In this document: piece by piece, positions 39,891 to 49,237 of the stretch
Layout: the number at the start of each line of letters is the position of its first letter
Position numbering within the stretch: position 1 is the stretch's first letter
Source of the DNA: Paucibacter_B soli
GTDB lineage: Bacteria; Pseudomonadota; Gammaproteobacteria; Burkholderiales; Burkholderiaceae_C
Assembly (NCBI RefSeq): GCF_037482845.1
Contig: NZ_JBBHJW010000002.1
Span: forward strand, 679,845-743,844
Reading direction: 5' to 3'
DNA length: 64,000 bases
The notes under the pieces: model-generated
Told to the model about the DNA's origin: nothing
Databases searched by the model: none
What the model saw: the letters and a program-made list of their open reading frames with translations, nothing else
Position numbers and translations under genes: made by a program

Positions 39891-40559
39891 TTACTTGACG
39901 GCCACCAGATCCTTGCGGATGAAGAGCGCGTTGCCGGCCTGTTCTGGGTAGCCGAAATAGACGTCGTTGAGCGTGAAGCCGACGGCGTCGAGGAAATGGC
40001 AGTAGCTCAGAAACGGCACCTGGCCCGCGTAGAGCTCGTTGCGCATCACCTCGGTGTAGATGTATTTGAACTGCGGCAGGCTGCGCGCCGCGCCGCGGAA
40101 GATCTGGAACTCCGCGCCCTGGCAGTCCAGGTACATCAGGTCCAGCGCCTGCACCGCGGCCGCACGGCCGTTGGCCTGCACCAGGGCCAGCACATCGTCC
40201 ACCGTCGACGAGACGACGTTGATGGTGTGGGTGAAATGCACGCCCGGGTTGACCGCCAGATGCGTGCCCGGCGCCAGGATGCTGCTGCTCATGCCGCCAT
40301 TGCTGGCCACATGAAAGGGATAGGTCTTGCCCGCGGTCTCGGCGCACAGGGTGTTCACCGCGATGTAGTTGGGCACCAGGCTGCAGTTCTTGGCCAGGTT
40401 GGCGAAGGGCTCGGGCAGGGGCTCGACGAAGACGCCCGCGCGGATGCCGTTCTCGGCAAACTCGCGCAGCTCCTGGCCGTAGCTGGCGCCCAGTTGCAGC
40501 ACGCCGATGGGGGCGGGCAGGCCCAGTTCGCGCAGGCGCGGGAAGAGCGAAAACGTCAT
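39891..40559 (-). CDS. FkbM-family SAM-dependent methyltransferase
   Basis: 222 residues. SAM-binding start GVLQLGASYGQELREFAENG with VFVEPLPEPFANL, and the FkbM-type central motif LDLMYLDCQGAEFQIFRGAARSL. These enzymes usually O-methylate sugars. 13 bp downstream of a second FkbM-type gene; the two and the upstream fusion gene form one minus-strand operon. Confidence 0.88.
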   Translation of the reverse strand: MTFSLFPRLRELGLPAPIGVLQLGASYGQELREFAENGIRAGVFVEPLPEPFANLAKNCSLVPNYIAVNTLCAETAGKTYPFHVASNGGMSSSILAPGTHLAVNPGVHFTHTINVVSSTVDDVLALVQANGRAAAVQALDLMYLDCQGAEFQIFRGAARSLPQFKYIYTEVMRNELYAGQVPFLSYCHFLDAVGFTLNDVYFGYPEQAGNALFIRKDLVAVK

Positions 40560-40572
40560 GGTGGTGATGCTC

Positions 40573-41253
40573 CTAGAACCAGATCCGCAGCGGGACCTGG
40601 TCGTGCACGATCTGTGCCTTCAGCCTTGCCTCGAGTTCGCGGTAGATCGCGCCCTTGGGCTCGGCCATGTACTGCGAGTGGAACTCGATGTATGCGGCGT
40701 CCAGCAGCTTGTGCGCGCCGCGCTCGATCAGGTCGGGCAGCACCTCGTACTCGCCGCCCTCGATGTCGAGCTTGAGCACCACGCTGGGGTAGCGCGCGCG
40801 CGCGTCCGCTATCAGCTGGGCCAGCGAGAAGCAGGGCACATCAAGCGCGCTGGCGGCGTTGGCGGCGTAGTACTTGCTGTTGTGATCGGCCAGCATCGAG
40901 CCGCCCTGCGAGGTCGGGTCCTGCTCCAAGCCGAAGAACTGCACCACGCCGACCTTGGTGCCGGCGGCCTGCTTGAGCAGCTCGATGCGACCCTGGCCCG
41001 CCGCCACGATGCGCTCCAGCGCCGGCCAGCAGTTGGGGTTGGGCTCGATCAGCACATAGTCGAAATCCTGTGGCAGGAAGTAGCGCGAGAACTGGCCAAA
41101 GCCCTGGCCCAGATTGGAGCCGCAGTCGATGAACAGGCCGCGCTGCGGCGTGGCAGCTGCATGCAGGCGCGCGGTGATGGCCCTGGCATCCGCGCCGGCC
41201 TGGCGCTCCAGCGCCTGCACATAGTCCTGAAAGCTTGTTGCTGTGGCACTCAT
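40573..41253 (-). CDS. FkbM-family SAM-dependent methyltransferase
   Basis: 226 residues. SAM motif RGLFIDCGSNLGQGFGQFSRYF (about 38), VLIEPNPNCWPALERI, and FkbM motif VVLKLDIEGGEYEVLPDLIERGA (about 160). Start at 41253 (MSATATSFQDYV) is used; the frame continues upstream into the fusion gene but without family similarity. 20 bp after the fusion gene. Probable sugar O-methyltransferase; acceptor unknown. Confidence 0.88.
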   Translation of the reverse strand: MSATATSFQDYVQALERQAGADARAITARLHAAATPQRGLFIDCGSNLGQGFGQFSRYFLPQDFDYVLIEPNPNCWPALERIVAAGQGRIELLKQAAGTKVGVVQFFGLEQDPTSQGGSMLADHNSKYYAANAASALDVPCFSLAQLIADARARYPSVVLKLDIEGGEYEVLPDLIERGAHKLLDAAYIEFHSQYMAEPKGAIYRELEARLKAQIVHDQVPLRIWF

Positions 41254-41273
41254 GGCTGCGGCCTCCCTTTTAC

Positions 41274-44200
41274 TCAGAAGGCGCGCAGATGCAGGTCGGG
41301 CAGCTGCGGCACATTGGGGCGGTCCAGCGGGCCGGGGATGGGCTCGTTGGAATGGCCGTAGAAGCTGGCCGAGCTGATGCGCATCCAGGTCAGCTCCAGC
41401 AGGCGCGGGAAGGGCACGCCGCCAATCATCACCATGCCGCCGGCATTGTTGGCGTGCAGATGCACCACGCGGTGCGTCTCGTTGAGTTTGCTGAAGACGC
41501 CGAACACGGTGTCGTAGAAGGCGCGGTCGGGCAGTTGGTGGAAGTCGTGGAACTCGCCGGTCAGCACCTCGAAGCGGGCCAGGTCGGCGCTGTCGGCCGC
41601 GCTCAGGCAGGACCATTCGGCGCCCTCGGTGTCGAACTTCAGGATCGGGTGGCGCGCCTGGCTCCAGTCCAGCATGCCCACCATGCTCTTCAGCGAGACC
41701 AGGGGCGCGCTGTCGCTGGCGCCCCAGCCGAGGCGATGGAACTGGCAGTTGGGGTGGCGGCTCGGGCTCGCCGCTATGGTGTGGTCGAACTGCAGCACGC
41801 GTGCGCCCAGGCCGGCCAGTTCGTCGTCGAAGCTGACCTCGTCGCCGATGCCGATCGACAGCACGGTATTGCTGCGGCGCGAGGAGCTGGGCATCACATA
41901 ACCGCCGTCATGCGGGGCACCGATGCGCACCTTGACGTCGCTGTTCATCTGCCAGGGGCGGATCAGGTTCAGCAGGGCATAGAGGTCGAAGGGTGTCACG
42001 GGACGCTCCGCGGGTTTGGGCAGGGGAGGGGGAGGGCTGATGGCTGGCGCCTGCTGCGCATTCTGCCCGCCGAGGAACTGGGTCTGGCCGAACAGCTTGG
42101 CGGTGTGCAGAAAGGTCGAATTCGAGGTGCTCATGATGGCCGTCCTAGACAGAATTAGTTGATCGACAAAGCCTTCCACCACCGAGGCGGAGGGGCGCGA
42201 GATATTGAAGGGGAACTGGCGGCCGTTGCCGTCCTGGGTCCACTGGTTCCAGCCCGCCTCGGCCACCATCTTCTCGGGGAAGGCGGTCTTGGCGAACACG
42301 GCGCAGTTGGGCAGGGTGGCAAAGCGCGCGTTGACCTCGGCATCGTCGGAGCAGACGAAGAAGCGCGTGTTGCTGCCCTGGGCCTGCTTGAAGAGCGCCT
42401 GGTCGTCCACGCGGTCGCCGAAGTCGGTCTTGCGGATGTGCAGGCCCACCACCTCGGGGCCGATGCGGTGCTGCTGGCAGAAGTCCAGCGCGCGCTTGGC
42501 CGCAGCGGCGTTCGGGCGCAGCTGGGCCAGGGCCTGGCGCAGGTCCTCGAAGCTGGCGAAGCCGGGGATCAGGTTGTTGTAGTAGACGACGCTGCGTCCG
42601 CTGGCGAAGTGGCGCGCATAGTCCTCATAGCCCTGGAACTGGCGGTTGATGACCAGGTGCTCGCTGGAGAAGCCGACCTGGTTCTCGTGCATCAAGAGCA
42701 GATGCTCGGCCTCGCGCGCCTTGTAATGGTCGATGCCCAGCTCGTCAACCGGTAGCTCGCATTCGAACAGTTCGTGGAAGGCCGCGCCGCACCAGTTGTT
42801 GATGGGCCAGGAGATGCGCCAATCACCACCGAACTTGTTGCGCAGCACCAGGGCAAAGGCGAGGGCATTGAAGCGGTTGCTCAAGCCACCGTCGCACAGC
42901 ACATGATGAACAGTCGTCACGGGGGTCTCCGCGGGTTTGGGAAGGTAGGTGGGCAGCACCTCGGCCCACCACAGCAGCAGCACCGCCAGGTTCCAGGCCT
43001 TGAACACCGGCACCGTGCCGGGCTGCTCGTAATACTGCGTGAGGGTGGCGCGCACTGCGTCCAGGTCCATCACCTCGTCCAGGCTGGCGTGGCGCAGCTG
43101 CTCGACGGCGCCCAGCAGCCGCTCGCGCAGCGGTGCCAGGAAGAAGGCCGGCGGCACGGTGAAGCCCATCTTGGGGCGTTCCAGCACCGAGCGCGGCAGC
43201 TGCGGTTGCATCAGGTCGCGCAGCACTTGCTTGGAGGCGCCGGCCGTGGGAATCTTGAGCTCGCGCGGCAGGCGCGCGGCGAATTCGAACAGCTTCAGGT
43301 CCAGGAAGGGGAAACGGCCCTCCAGCGAATGCGCCATCGCAATCTTGTCGGCCTTCATCATCAGGTCTTCGGGCAGCCAGGTGTGCAGCTCGACGTTCTG
43401 CATGCCCGAGAGCAGGCTGTCGGCGCGGTCGAAGTGCTGACGGAAGCGCAGATGCTGCAGCGGCAGGGCCTTGTCGCGCAGCCACTGCGAGGCCTCGATA
43501 TTGTTGGCGCTGCGCTGGAAGAATTCGACGTAAGCCTGGTCGCGCCCCAGGCCCGGCACGGTGGCGAGCTGGTGGTGGCCATAGCCGGCAAACAGCTCGT
43601 CGCCGCCTTCGCCCGACAGCACCACGGTGACGTCCTCGCGGATGCGCTGACACAGGCGCGAAAGCGCAAAGCAGGCCGGGTCGGCGATCGGTTCGTCAAG
43701 CTCGCGCAGCACCCGGTCCATGCCGCCGCGCAGCTCGTCCTGCGTGATGCACAGCTCCACATAGTCGAGCTCGAAGCGCTGCGCCACATCGCGCGAGAAG
43801 GCGAATTCATTCACCTCGGGAAAGCCGATGCTGTAGGCCTTCAGATGCGCGCCGGCCTTGTGCACATAGGCGGCGATGCTGGAGGAATCGAGGCCGCCGG
43901 AGAGCAGCACGCCGATCGGCACCTCGCCCATCAGCTGGCCCTTCACCGAGCTGGCCAGCAGCGCGTCCAGCTCTTCCACATAGTCGTGCGCCGGGCGGGT
44001 CATGGCCGGTTCGCTGATCTCCAGCTTGGCAAAGGCTTTCAGCTCATGGCGCTGGCCGTTCACAAAACGCAGCAGATGGCCTGCCGGCAGCTTCTCGATG
44101 CGCTGGAACAGGGTGCGCGGTGCCAGGTTGTAGCGATAGGCCAGATAGTCCTGCAGGCCGGCGGCATCGGGCGCGAGGTCCAGGCCTTCCAGGCCCAAGA

Positions 44201-44696
44201 GGCCCTTCAGCTCGGAGGCGAAGGCGATGCATTGCTCGTCCTCGTAGACATAGAGGGGCTTGGCACCGAAACGGTCGCGCGCCAGCACAAAGCTGCCCTC
44301 GGCCTCGTTCCAGATGCACAGGCCGAACATGCCGTTGAGCGCGGCAAAGGCGGCGTCGCCCTGGGCCAGCTGGCTGGCCAGCACCACCTCGGTGTCGGTA
44401 TGGCTCTTGAAGGGGAAGCTGCCTTCCAGGGGCGCGCGCAGTTCCTGCCAGTTGTAGACCTCGCCGTTGTAGACGATGCCGCTTTGGCCATCGGGCGCGT
44501 AAAAGGGCTGGTTGCCGCTGCTGGCGCGGTCCACGATGGCCAGGCGCAGGTTCACGAAGGCGGCACGCTCGCTGCGGTGCACGCCGAAGGCGTCCGGGCC
44601 GCGATGCTGCATGCTGGCGCGGAAATGCTCGATGGCACGATCGAGGCGAGCGCCGTCGGCGGCTTGCTTCAGCCAGATCCCTGCAATTCCGCACAT
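41274..44696 (-). CDS. three-domain fusion: asparagine-synthase-like amidotransferase + fucosyltransferase-like + methyltransferase
   Basis: 1140 residues. Residues 1-590 are a complete AsnB-type enzyme: catalytic Cys2 in MCGIAGIWLK, class II glutaminase (RLAIVDRASSGNQPF, GIVYNGEVYNW), and synthetase domain with PPi loop LLSGGLDSSSIAAYVHKAG and SGEGGDELFAGYGHH. Residues about 598-880 resemble O-fucosyltransferase/NodZ-like enzymes (CDGGLSNRFNALAFAL, GLHIRKTDF near 755, MSTSNSTFLHTAKLFG near 858). Residues about 900-1140 are a methyltransferase-like domain (TVLSIGIGDEVSFDDEL, HPILKFDTEGAEWSCLS). The junction linkers are near-copies of each other (LPKPAETPVT, LPKPAERPVT). It probably amidates, transfers and methylates sugar in glycan assembly; this is inference. 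It is divergent from the GT41 gene. Confidence 0.85.
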   Translation of the reverse strand: MCGIAGIWLKQAADGARLDRAIEHFRASMQHRGPDAFGVHRSERAAFVNLRLAIVDRASSGNQPFYAPDGQSGIVYNGEVYNWQELRAPLEGSFPFKSHTDTEVVLASQLAQGDAAFAALNGMFGLCIWNEAEGSFVLARDRFGAKPLYVYEDEQCIAFASELKGLLGLEGLDLAPDAAGLQDYLAYRYNLAPRTLFQRIEKLPAGHLLRFVNGQRHELKAFAKLEISEPAMTRPAHDYVEELDALLASSVKGQLMGEVPIGVLLSGGLDSSSIAAYVHKAGAHLKAYSIGFPEVNEFAFSRDVAQRFELDYVELCITQDELRGGMDRVLRELDEPIADPACFALSRLCQRIREDVTVVLSGEGGDELFAGYGHHQLATVPGLGRDQAYVEFFQRSANNIEASQWLRDKALPLQHLRFRQHFDRADSLLSGMQNVELHTWLPEDLMMKADKIAMAHSLEGRFPFLDLKLFEFAARLPRELKIPTAGASKQVLRDLMQPQLPRSVLERPKMGFTVPPAFFLAPLRERLLGAVEQLRHASLDEVMDLDAVRATLTQYYEQPGTVPVFKAWNLAVLLLWWAEVLPTYLPKPAETPVTTVHHVLCDGGLSNRFNALAFALVLRNKFGGDWRISWPINNWCGAAFHELFECELPVDELGIDHYKAREAEHLLLMHENQVGFSSEHLVINRQFQGYEDYARHFASGRSVVYYNNLIPGFASFEDLRQALAQLRPNAAAAKRALDFCQQHRIGPEVVGLHIRKTDFGDRVDDQALFKQAQGSNTRFFVCSDDAEVNARFATLPNCAVFAKTAFPEKMVAEAGWNQWTQDGNGRQFPFNISRPSASVVEGFVDQLILSRTAIMSTSNSTFLHTAKLFGQTQFLGGQNAQQAPAISPPPPLPKPAERPVTPFDLYALLNLIRPWQMNSDVKVRIGAPHDGGYVMPSSSRRSNTVLSIGIGDEVSFDDELAGLGARVLQFDHTIAASPSRHPNCQFHRLGWGASDSAPLVSLKSMVGMLDWSQARHPILKFDTEGAEWSCLSAADSADLARFEVLTGEFHDFHQLPDRAFYDTVFGVFSKLNETHRVVHLHANNAGGMVMIGGVPFPRLLELTWMRISSASFYGHSNEPIPGPLDRPNVPQLPDLHLRAF

Positions 44697-44936
44697 GCAA
44701 CAGCTCCCCGGGGCTCACGATGTCCGGCGATTATTGGCGGCGCCGTGGCATTCTTTAGCGCGAACAAGGCCGCGAACACAGGCCAAATCCGCGCCGCCCG
44801 GAAGCTCGGAACAGGGCGGGATTGAGGCGGCTAATCGGCGGCCGCGGCGCGGGGTGCGAGGCTACGATTGGCCAACATCGCCGTGGACCCTGCGGGTTCG
44901 CGTGCCCCTTGTTTACCTATTGCCGGTGCTTCCGTC

Positions 44937-46829
44937 ATGGACATGTCCCAGCCCGATCTCAAGACCCTGACCGCCTCCGAAGCCCAGGCCGCCGCCAAGG
45001 CGGAGCTGATCGCGCGCGCCGGCAAGCCGGGTCAGCTGGGCCTGGCGGAGGTGATGGACGCCGCCAGCGCCTGGCAGCAGGCCGGCCAGCTGGAGCCTGC
45101 GGCCCAGCTCTACCAGGCCTGGATCGCCGCCAACGATTCGCCATTGAAGCCCCTGGCCTGCTACAACTGGGGCACCATCCTGGGTGCGCTGCGGCGCGCC
45201 GCCGAGGCCGAGCAGGCCTATCTGATGGCGCTGCAGCTCAAGCCCGGCTTTGCCCAGGCACAGCTGAACCTGGGCCACCAGCGCGAGCATCTGGGCTGCA
45301 TCGACGAGGCGCTGGCCTGCTGGCGCGCGGTGGTGGAGCTGCAAGCCCCGTTCGAGACCATGGGCGTGGATGTGTTGAGCCTGCGCCTGCATGCACTCAA
45401 CAATATGGCGCGGCTGCTCGAAGAGCAGCGCCGCTATGACGAATCGCAGGCCTGCATGCGCCAGAGCCTGCTACTCAAGGCCGATCAATCCGATGTGCTG
45501 CAGCACTATGTGCATATCCGCCAGAAGCAATGCGACTGGCCGGTCTACCAGCCGGTGGGCGAGGTCACGCACAACCAGCTGCTGCGCAGCACCTCCTTGC
45601 TGGCCACGCTCAGCGCCAGCGACGATCCGGCCGTGCAGCTGATGATTGCGCAGCGCTTCGTGCACGAGAAGGTGCTGGCCTACAAGGGCCGGCCGCTGCA
45701 CGAGACGGCCGCCGCCGCCCAGCCGCGCAGCGGCAAGATCAAGATCGGTTATCTCTCGGGCGACCTCTGCATGCATGCGGTGGGGCTTTTGACGCCCGAG
45801 CTGTTCGAGCTGCACGACCGCGCGCGCTTCGAGGTCACGGCCTTTTGCTGGAGCCGCGAGGACGGCAGCGCGCAGCGCGCCCGCATCCTCAAGGCCATGG
45901 ACCGGCATGTGCGCCTGGCCGGCGTGGACGACCAGACGGCCGCGCGCCTGATCGCCGAGGCCGGCATCGACATCCTGGTGGACCTGCAGGGCCTCACCAA
46001 TGGCGCGCGCCCCAACATCCTGGTGCAGCGGCCCGCGCCCATCCAGGTCAGCTACCTGGGCCTGCCCGCCACCTCGGCGATCCCGGGGGTGGACTGGATC
46101 ATCGCCGACCGCTTCGCGATGCCCGAGGACTATCTGCCCTACTGCACCGAGAAACCCATCTACCTGCCGCATTGCTACCAGGTCAGCGATCGCCAGCGCC
46201 TCATCGGCGCGCGCCCCACGCGTGCCCAGTACGGCCTGCCGGACGATGGCTTTGTGTTCTGCTCCTTCAACAACAACCACAAGTTCAGCGAGGAGATGTT
46301 CCGCTGCTGGATGCGGGTGCTGTCGGCGGTGCGGGGCAGCGTGCTGTGGCTGCTGGCCGACAACCCCTGGGCCAAGGCCAATATGCTGCGCGTTGCCGCC
46401 GAATACGGCGTGGGCGAGGAGCGCCTGATCTTTGCGCCGCGCGTGGCGCCGCCCGAGTATCTGGCGCGCTTCGTGCTGGCCGACCTGGTGCTGGACACCT
46501 TCCCCTACAACGCCGGCACCACCGCCAGCGACTGCCTGTGGATGAACACGCCGATGCTGACGCGCGCCGGCCGCAGCTATATCTCGCGCATGGCCGGCAG
46601 CCTGCTGACGAATGTGGGCCTGCCCGACCTGGTGACCTATTCTTTGGCAGAGTACGAGCAGCGCGCCATCCAGATCGGCCAGCAGCCGGCGCGTGCCGCC
46701 TCCTACCGGCGCTATCTCGAAGAGCATGGCCATGCCTCGCCGCTGTTCGATATTCCCGGCATGGTGCGCGATCTGGAAGCGCAATTCGAAACCATGGCAC
46801 TGGCGGCCCGCCAGCGTCAGGGCGGCTGA
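44937..46829 (+). CDS. TPR-containing O-GlcNAc-transferase-like glycosyltransferase (GT41, SPINDLY/OGT type)
   Basis: 630 residues. N-terminal TPR-like helices (about 40-190: AAQLYQAWIAANDSPLKPLACYNWG, AEQAYLMALQLKPGFAQAQLNLG). C-terminal GT41 catalytic region: KIGYLSGDLCMHAVGLLTPELF with the family His, DLQGLTNGARPNI, PIQVSYLGLPATSAI, FCSFNNNHKFSEEMF with the nucleotide-binding Lys, and LDTFPYNAGTTASDCLWMNTP. Bacterial members glycosylate Ser/Thr or Asn of proteins in the cytoplasm. The start is ATG 44937; the frame extends to a TTG at 44868, but that lacks an SD. It is followed 29 bp later by the type I secretion genes, which suggests a secreted acceptor protein. Confidence 0.88.
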   Translation: MDMSQPDLKTLTASEAQAAAKAELIARAGKPGQLGLAEVMDAASAWQQAGQLEPAAQLYQAWIAANDSPLKPLACYNWGTILGALRRAAEAEQAYLMALQLKPGFAQAQLNLGHQREHLGCIDEALACWRAVVELQAPFETMGVDVLSLRLHALNNMARLLEEQRRYDESQACMRQSLLLKADQSDVLQHYVHIRQKQCDWPVYQPVGEVTHNQLLRSTSLLATLSASDDPAVQLMIAQRFVHEKVLAYKGRPLHETAAAAQPRSGKIKIGYLSGDLCMHAVGLLTPELFELHDRARFEVTAFCWSREDGSAQRARILKAMDRHVRLAGVDDQTAARLIAEAGIDILVDLQGLTNGARPNILVQRPAPIQVSYLGLPATSAIPGVDWIIADRFAMPEDYLPYCTEKPIYLPHCYQVSDRQRLIGARPTRAQYGLPDDGFVFCSFNNNHKFSEEMFRCWMRVLSAVRGSVLWLLADNPWAKANMLRVAAEYGVGEERLIFAPRVAPPEYLARFVLADLVLDTFPYNAGTTASDCLWMNTPMLTRAGRSYISRMAGSLLTNVGLPDLVTYSLAEYEQRAIQIGQQPARAASYRRYLEEHGHASPLFDIPGMVRDLEAQFETMALAARQRQGG

Positions 46830-46858
46830 GCCGCCAGCGAGCAGGAATGGGTTGATCG

Positions 46859-49231
46859 GTGACACAACGCAACGATCCCTTCTTCGACGGTGGCCCGCGC
46901 GGTGCGCGCCCTCCGCAGCCCAACCTGCGCCTGGCCGATCCGGCGCCCGAGCCGCCCGATGCCGGCCAAGCCGGCCATGCCGCCGATCCCTTGCTGGACG
47001 AGCGTGCCGACCTGAACGTCGACCCCTTGCTGGCGGCCTTGGCCTGGCTGACGCGCCACCATGGCCGCGCGCGCTCGCCCGAATCGCTGCGCGCCGGCAT
47101 GCCGGTGGAGGGCGCGCTGGCACCCAGCCAGGCCTTGCGCATGATGCGCGAGGCCGGCTACAACGCCGGCCTTCTGCGCAAGCCGATCGAGGACATCAGC
47201 CCCTTGCTGCTGCCCGCGGTGCTGCTGCTCAAGGAGGGCGATGCCTGCCTGCTGGTCAAGCATCTGGATGCCGAGGCCGGCGGCCAGCCGCGCTTCGAGG
47301 TGGTGTTTCCGGGCGAGCAGGCCCAGTCCTGCACCGCCAGCCTGGCCGAGCTGGAGCCCGAATACAGCGGCTTCATGATTGCGGTGACGCCGCAGGAGCA
47401 ATCCCAGGCCCAGCAGCGCAGCGATGCCTTGCTGCCGCCGATGAGCCAGCATTGGCTGTGGGGCACGCTCAAGCGCTTCATGCCCTATTACCGCGCCGCC
47501 ATGCTGGCGGCCCTGCTCAGCAATGTGCTGATGCTGGTGTCGGGCCTGGTGACCTCGGTGATCTACGACAAGGTGATCCCGCACCAGGCCACGGTGACGC
47601 TGTGGACCCTGGCGATAGGCGCGGCCATTGCGCTGGTGTTCGACCTGGTGGCACGCCAGCTGCGCAGCTATCTGATCGACCTGGCGGGCCGCAAGGCCGA
47701 CCTCATCATCGGCTCCAAGCTGTTTCGCCAGACCCTGGGCGTACGCATGGAGCACAAGCCGCAGTCGGCCGGCTCCTACGCACATTACCTGGCTCAGGTG
47801 GAGGTGGTGCGCGACTTCTTCACCTCGGCCACCATGTCGGCGCTCTCGGACCTGCCCTTCGTGCTGGTGTTCGTGGCCATGACCTTTGTGATCGGCGGGC
47901 CGCTGGGCTGGGTGCTGGTGTTCGTGATCCCGATGGTGATCGCGGTCAACATCGCCATCCAGGGGGTCTTGCGCAAGGCCATGCACACCAATATGGCCGA
48001 GATGGCCGATCTGCACGGCACCCTGGTGGAGGCGATCGAGGGCCTGGAAGACCTCAAGACCTCGGGCGCCGAGGGCCGCTTCCTGCGCCGCTATGAAAAC
48101 GGACTGTCGATCGCCGCCGCCTCCTCGCTGCGCGCGCGCTACCTCACCAGCTGGAGCGGCAACATCTCCGCCAGCCTGCAGCAGGCCATCACCCTGGTGA
48201 TGCTGGTATGGGGCGTCTACCTGATCAAGGACGGCGAGATCACCTCGGGCGCCCTGATCGGCGCGGTGATGTTTGCCGGCCGCGCACTCGCGCCGCTAGG
48301 CAGCCTGGTGGCGCTGGCCTCGCGCTACCAGGGCGCGCGCAACGCGATGATTTCGCTGGACCAGATGATGAACGCGCCCGCCGAGCGCGAGGCCAGCCGC
48401 AACTATGTGCCGCTCAGCAAGCTGAACGGTCGCCTCGGCCTGCACGAGGTCGGTTTCGCCTACCCGCCGGTGGGCCAGCTGGCCTCGCCCAAGGTGCTCA
48501 GGGGCGTGAGCCTGAAGATCGAGCCGGGCGAGCGCGTGGCCGTGCTGGGTCGCATCGGCAGCGGCAAGAGCACCATACTGCGCCTGCTGGCCGGGCTTTA
48601 CCAACCCACCGAGGGCATGGTGGAGGTGGATGGCATCGACCTGCGCCAGATCGACCCGGCCGAGTTCCGCGCCCGCGTCGGTTTTGTTTCGCAGGAGCCG
48701 CGCCTGTTCCATGGCACGCTGCGCGACAACGTGCTGATGGGCCGCGCCCACCTGGATGCCTCGCACCTGGTCGAGGTGGCCAAGCTCACCGGCCTGGACC
48801 GCGTGGTGGCCGCGCATCCGCTCGGCTGGGATCTGCCGGTGGGCGAGATGGGCGGCCTGCTGTCGGGCGGCCAACGCCAGCTGGTGGCGCTGGCGCGCAG
48901 CCTCGTGACCAAGCCGCAGATCCTGCTGATGGACGAGCCCACCAGCTCGATGGACGCGCAGTCCGAGATGGCCTTTTTGCGCCAGCTGCGCGACGCCGCC
49001 GGCGCCTGCACCCTGATCGTGGTGACGCACCGGCCGGCGGTGCTGGAGCTGGTGCAGCGCGTGATGGTGATCGACGCCGGCCGCCTGGTGGTGGACGGCC
49101 CGCGCGACCAGGTGCTGGCCGCGCTCTCGGGTGTCAAGCCGACACCGGCCGCCGCCGGCGACGGTGCGGCCGCCTCCAATCTGCATATGCATCCGGCCAC
49201 CCAGCCGGTGCAGCGTTCCGCTTCGCTTTGA
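46859..49231 (+). CDS. type I secretion ABC transporter/permease with degenerate C39-like domain (LapB/RtxB type)
   Basis: 790 residues, inner membrane. C39-like N-terminal domain (about 45-170) has no cysteine at the catalytic position, so it is a substrate-docking CLD rather than a peptidase. ABC membrane domain about 195-480 with five to six helices. ATPase about 520-760: Walker A LGRIGSGKSTILRLL, signature LLSGGQRQLVALAR, Walker B ILLMDEPTSSMD, H-loop VVTHRPAV. It starts with GTG and has a Pro-rich 45-residue N-terminal extension. 6 bp before the HlyD gene. It exports a large unfolded protein with a C-terminal signal; the repeat proteins at 57-64 kb are the obvious candidates. Confidence 0.93.
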   Translation: MTQRNDPFFDGGPRGARPPQPNLRLADPAPEPPDAGQAGHAADPLLDERADLNVDPLLAALAWLTRHHGRARSPESLRAGMPVEGALAPSQALRMMREAGYNAGLLRKPIEDISPLLLPAVLLLKEGDACLLVKHLDAEAGGQPRFEVVFPGEQAQSCTASLAELEPEYSGFMIAVTPQEQSQAQQRSDALLPPMSQHWLWGTLKRFMPYYRAAMLAALLSNVLMLVSGLVTSVIYDKVIPHQATVTLWTLAIGAAIALVFDLVARQLRSYLIDLAGRKADLIIGSKLFRQTLGVRMEHKPQSAGSYAHYLAQVEVVRDFFTSATMSALSDLPFVLVFVAMTFVIGGPLGWVLVFVIPMVIAVNIAIQGVLRKAMHTNMAEMADLHGTLVEAIEGLEDLKTSGAEGRFLRRYENGLSIAAASSLRARYLTSWSGNISASLQQAITLVMLVWGVYLIKDGEITSGALIGAVMFAGRALAPLGSLVALASRYQGARNAMISLDQMMNAPAEREASRNYVPLSKLNGRLGLHEVGFAYPPVGQLASPKVLRGVSLKIEPGERVAVLGRIGSGKSTILRLLAGLYQPTEGMVEVDGIDLRQIDPAEFRARVGFVSQEPRLFHGTLRDNVLMGRAHLDASHLVEVAKLTGLDRVVAAHPLGWDLPVGEMGGLLSGGQRQLVALARSLVTKPQILLMDEPTSSMDAQSEMAFLRQLRDAAGACTLIVVTHRPAVLELVQRVMVIDAGRLVVDGPRDQVLAALSGVKPTPAAAGDGAAASNLHMHPATQPVQRSASL

Positions 49232-49237
49232 CGAACT

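Noticed and set aside
41274..44696. Housekeeping asparagine synthetase
   Set aside because: The AsnB part is complete, but it is fused to sugar-transfer and methyltransferase domains and lies among glycan genes, so amidation of a sugar acid is more likely than asparagine supply.
44868..44936. TTG start for the GT41 gene
   Set aside because: No SD, and the added 23 residues have no family similarity; ATG at 44937 is in frame.
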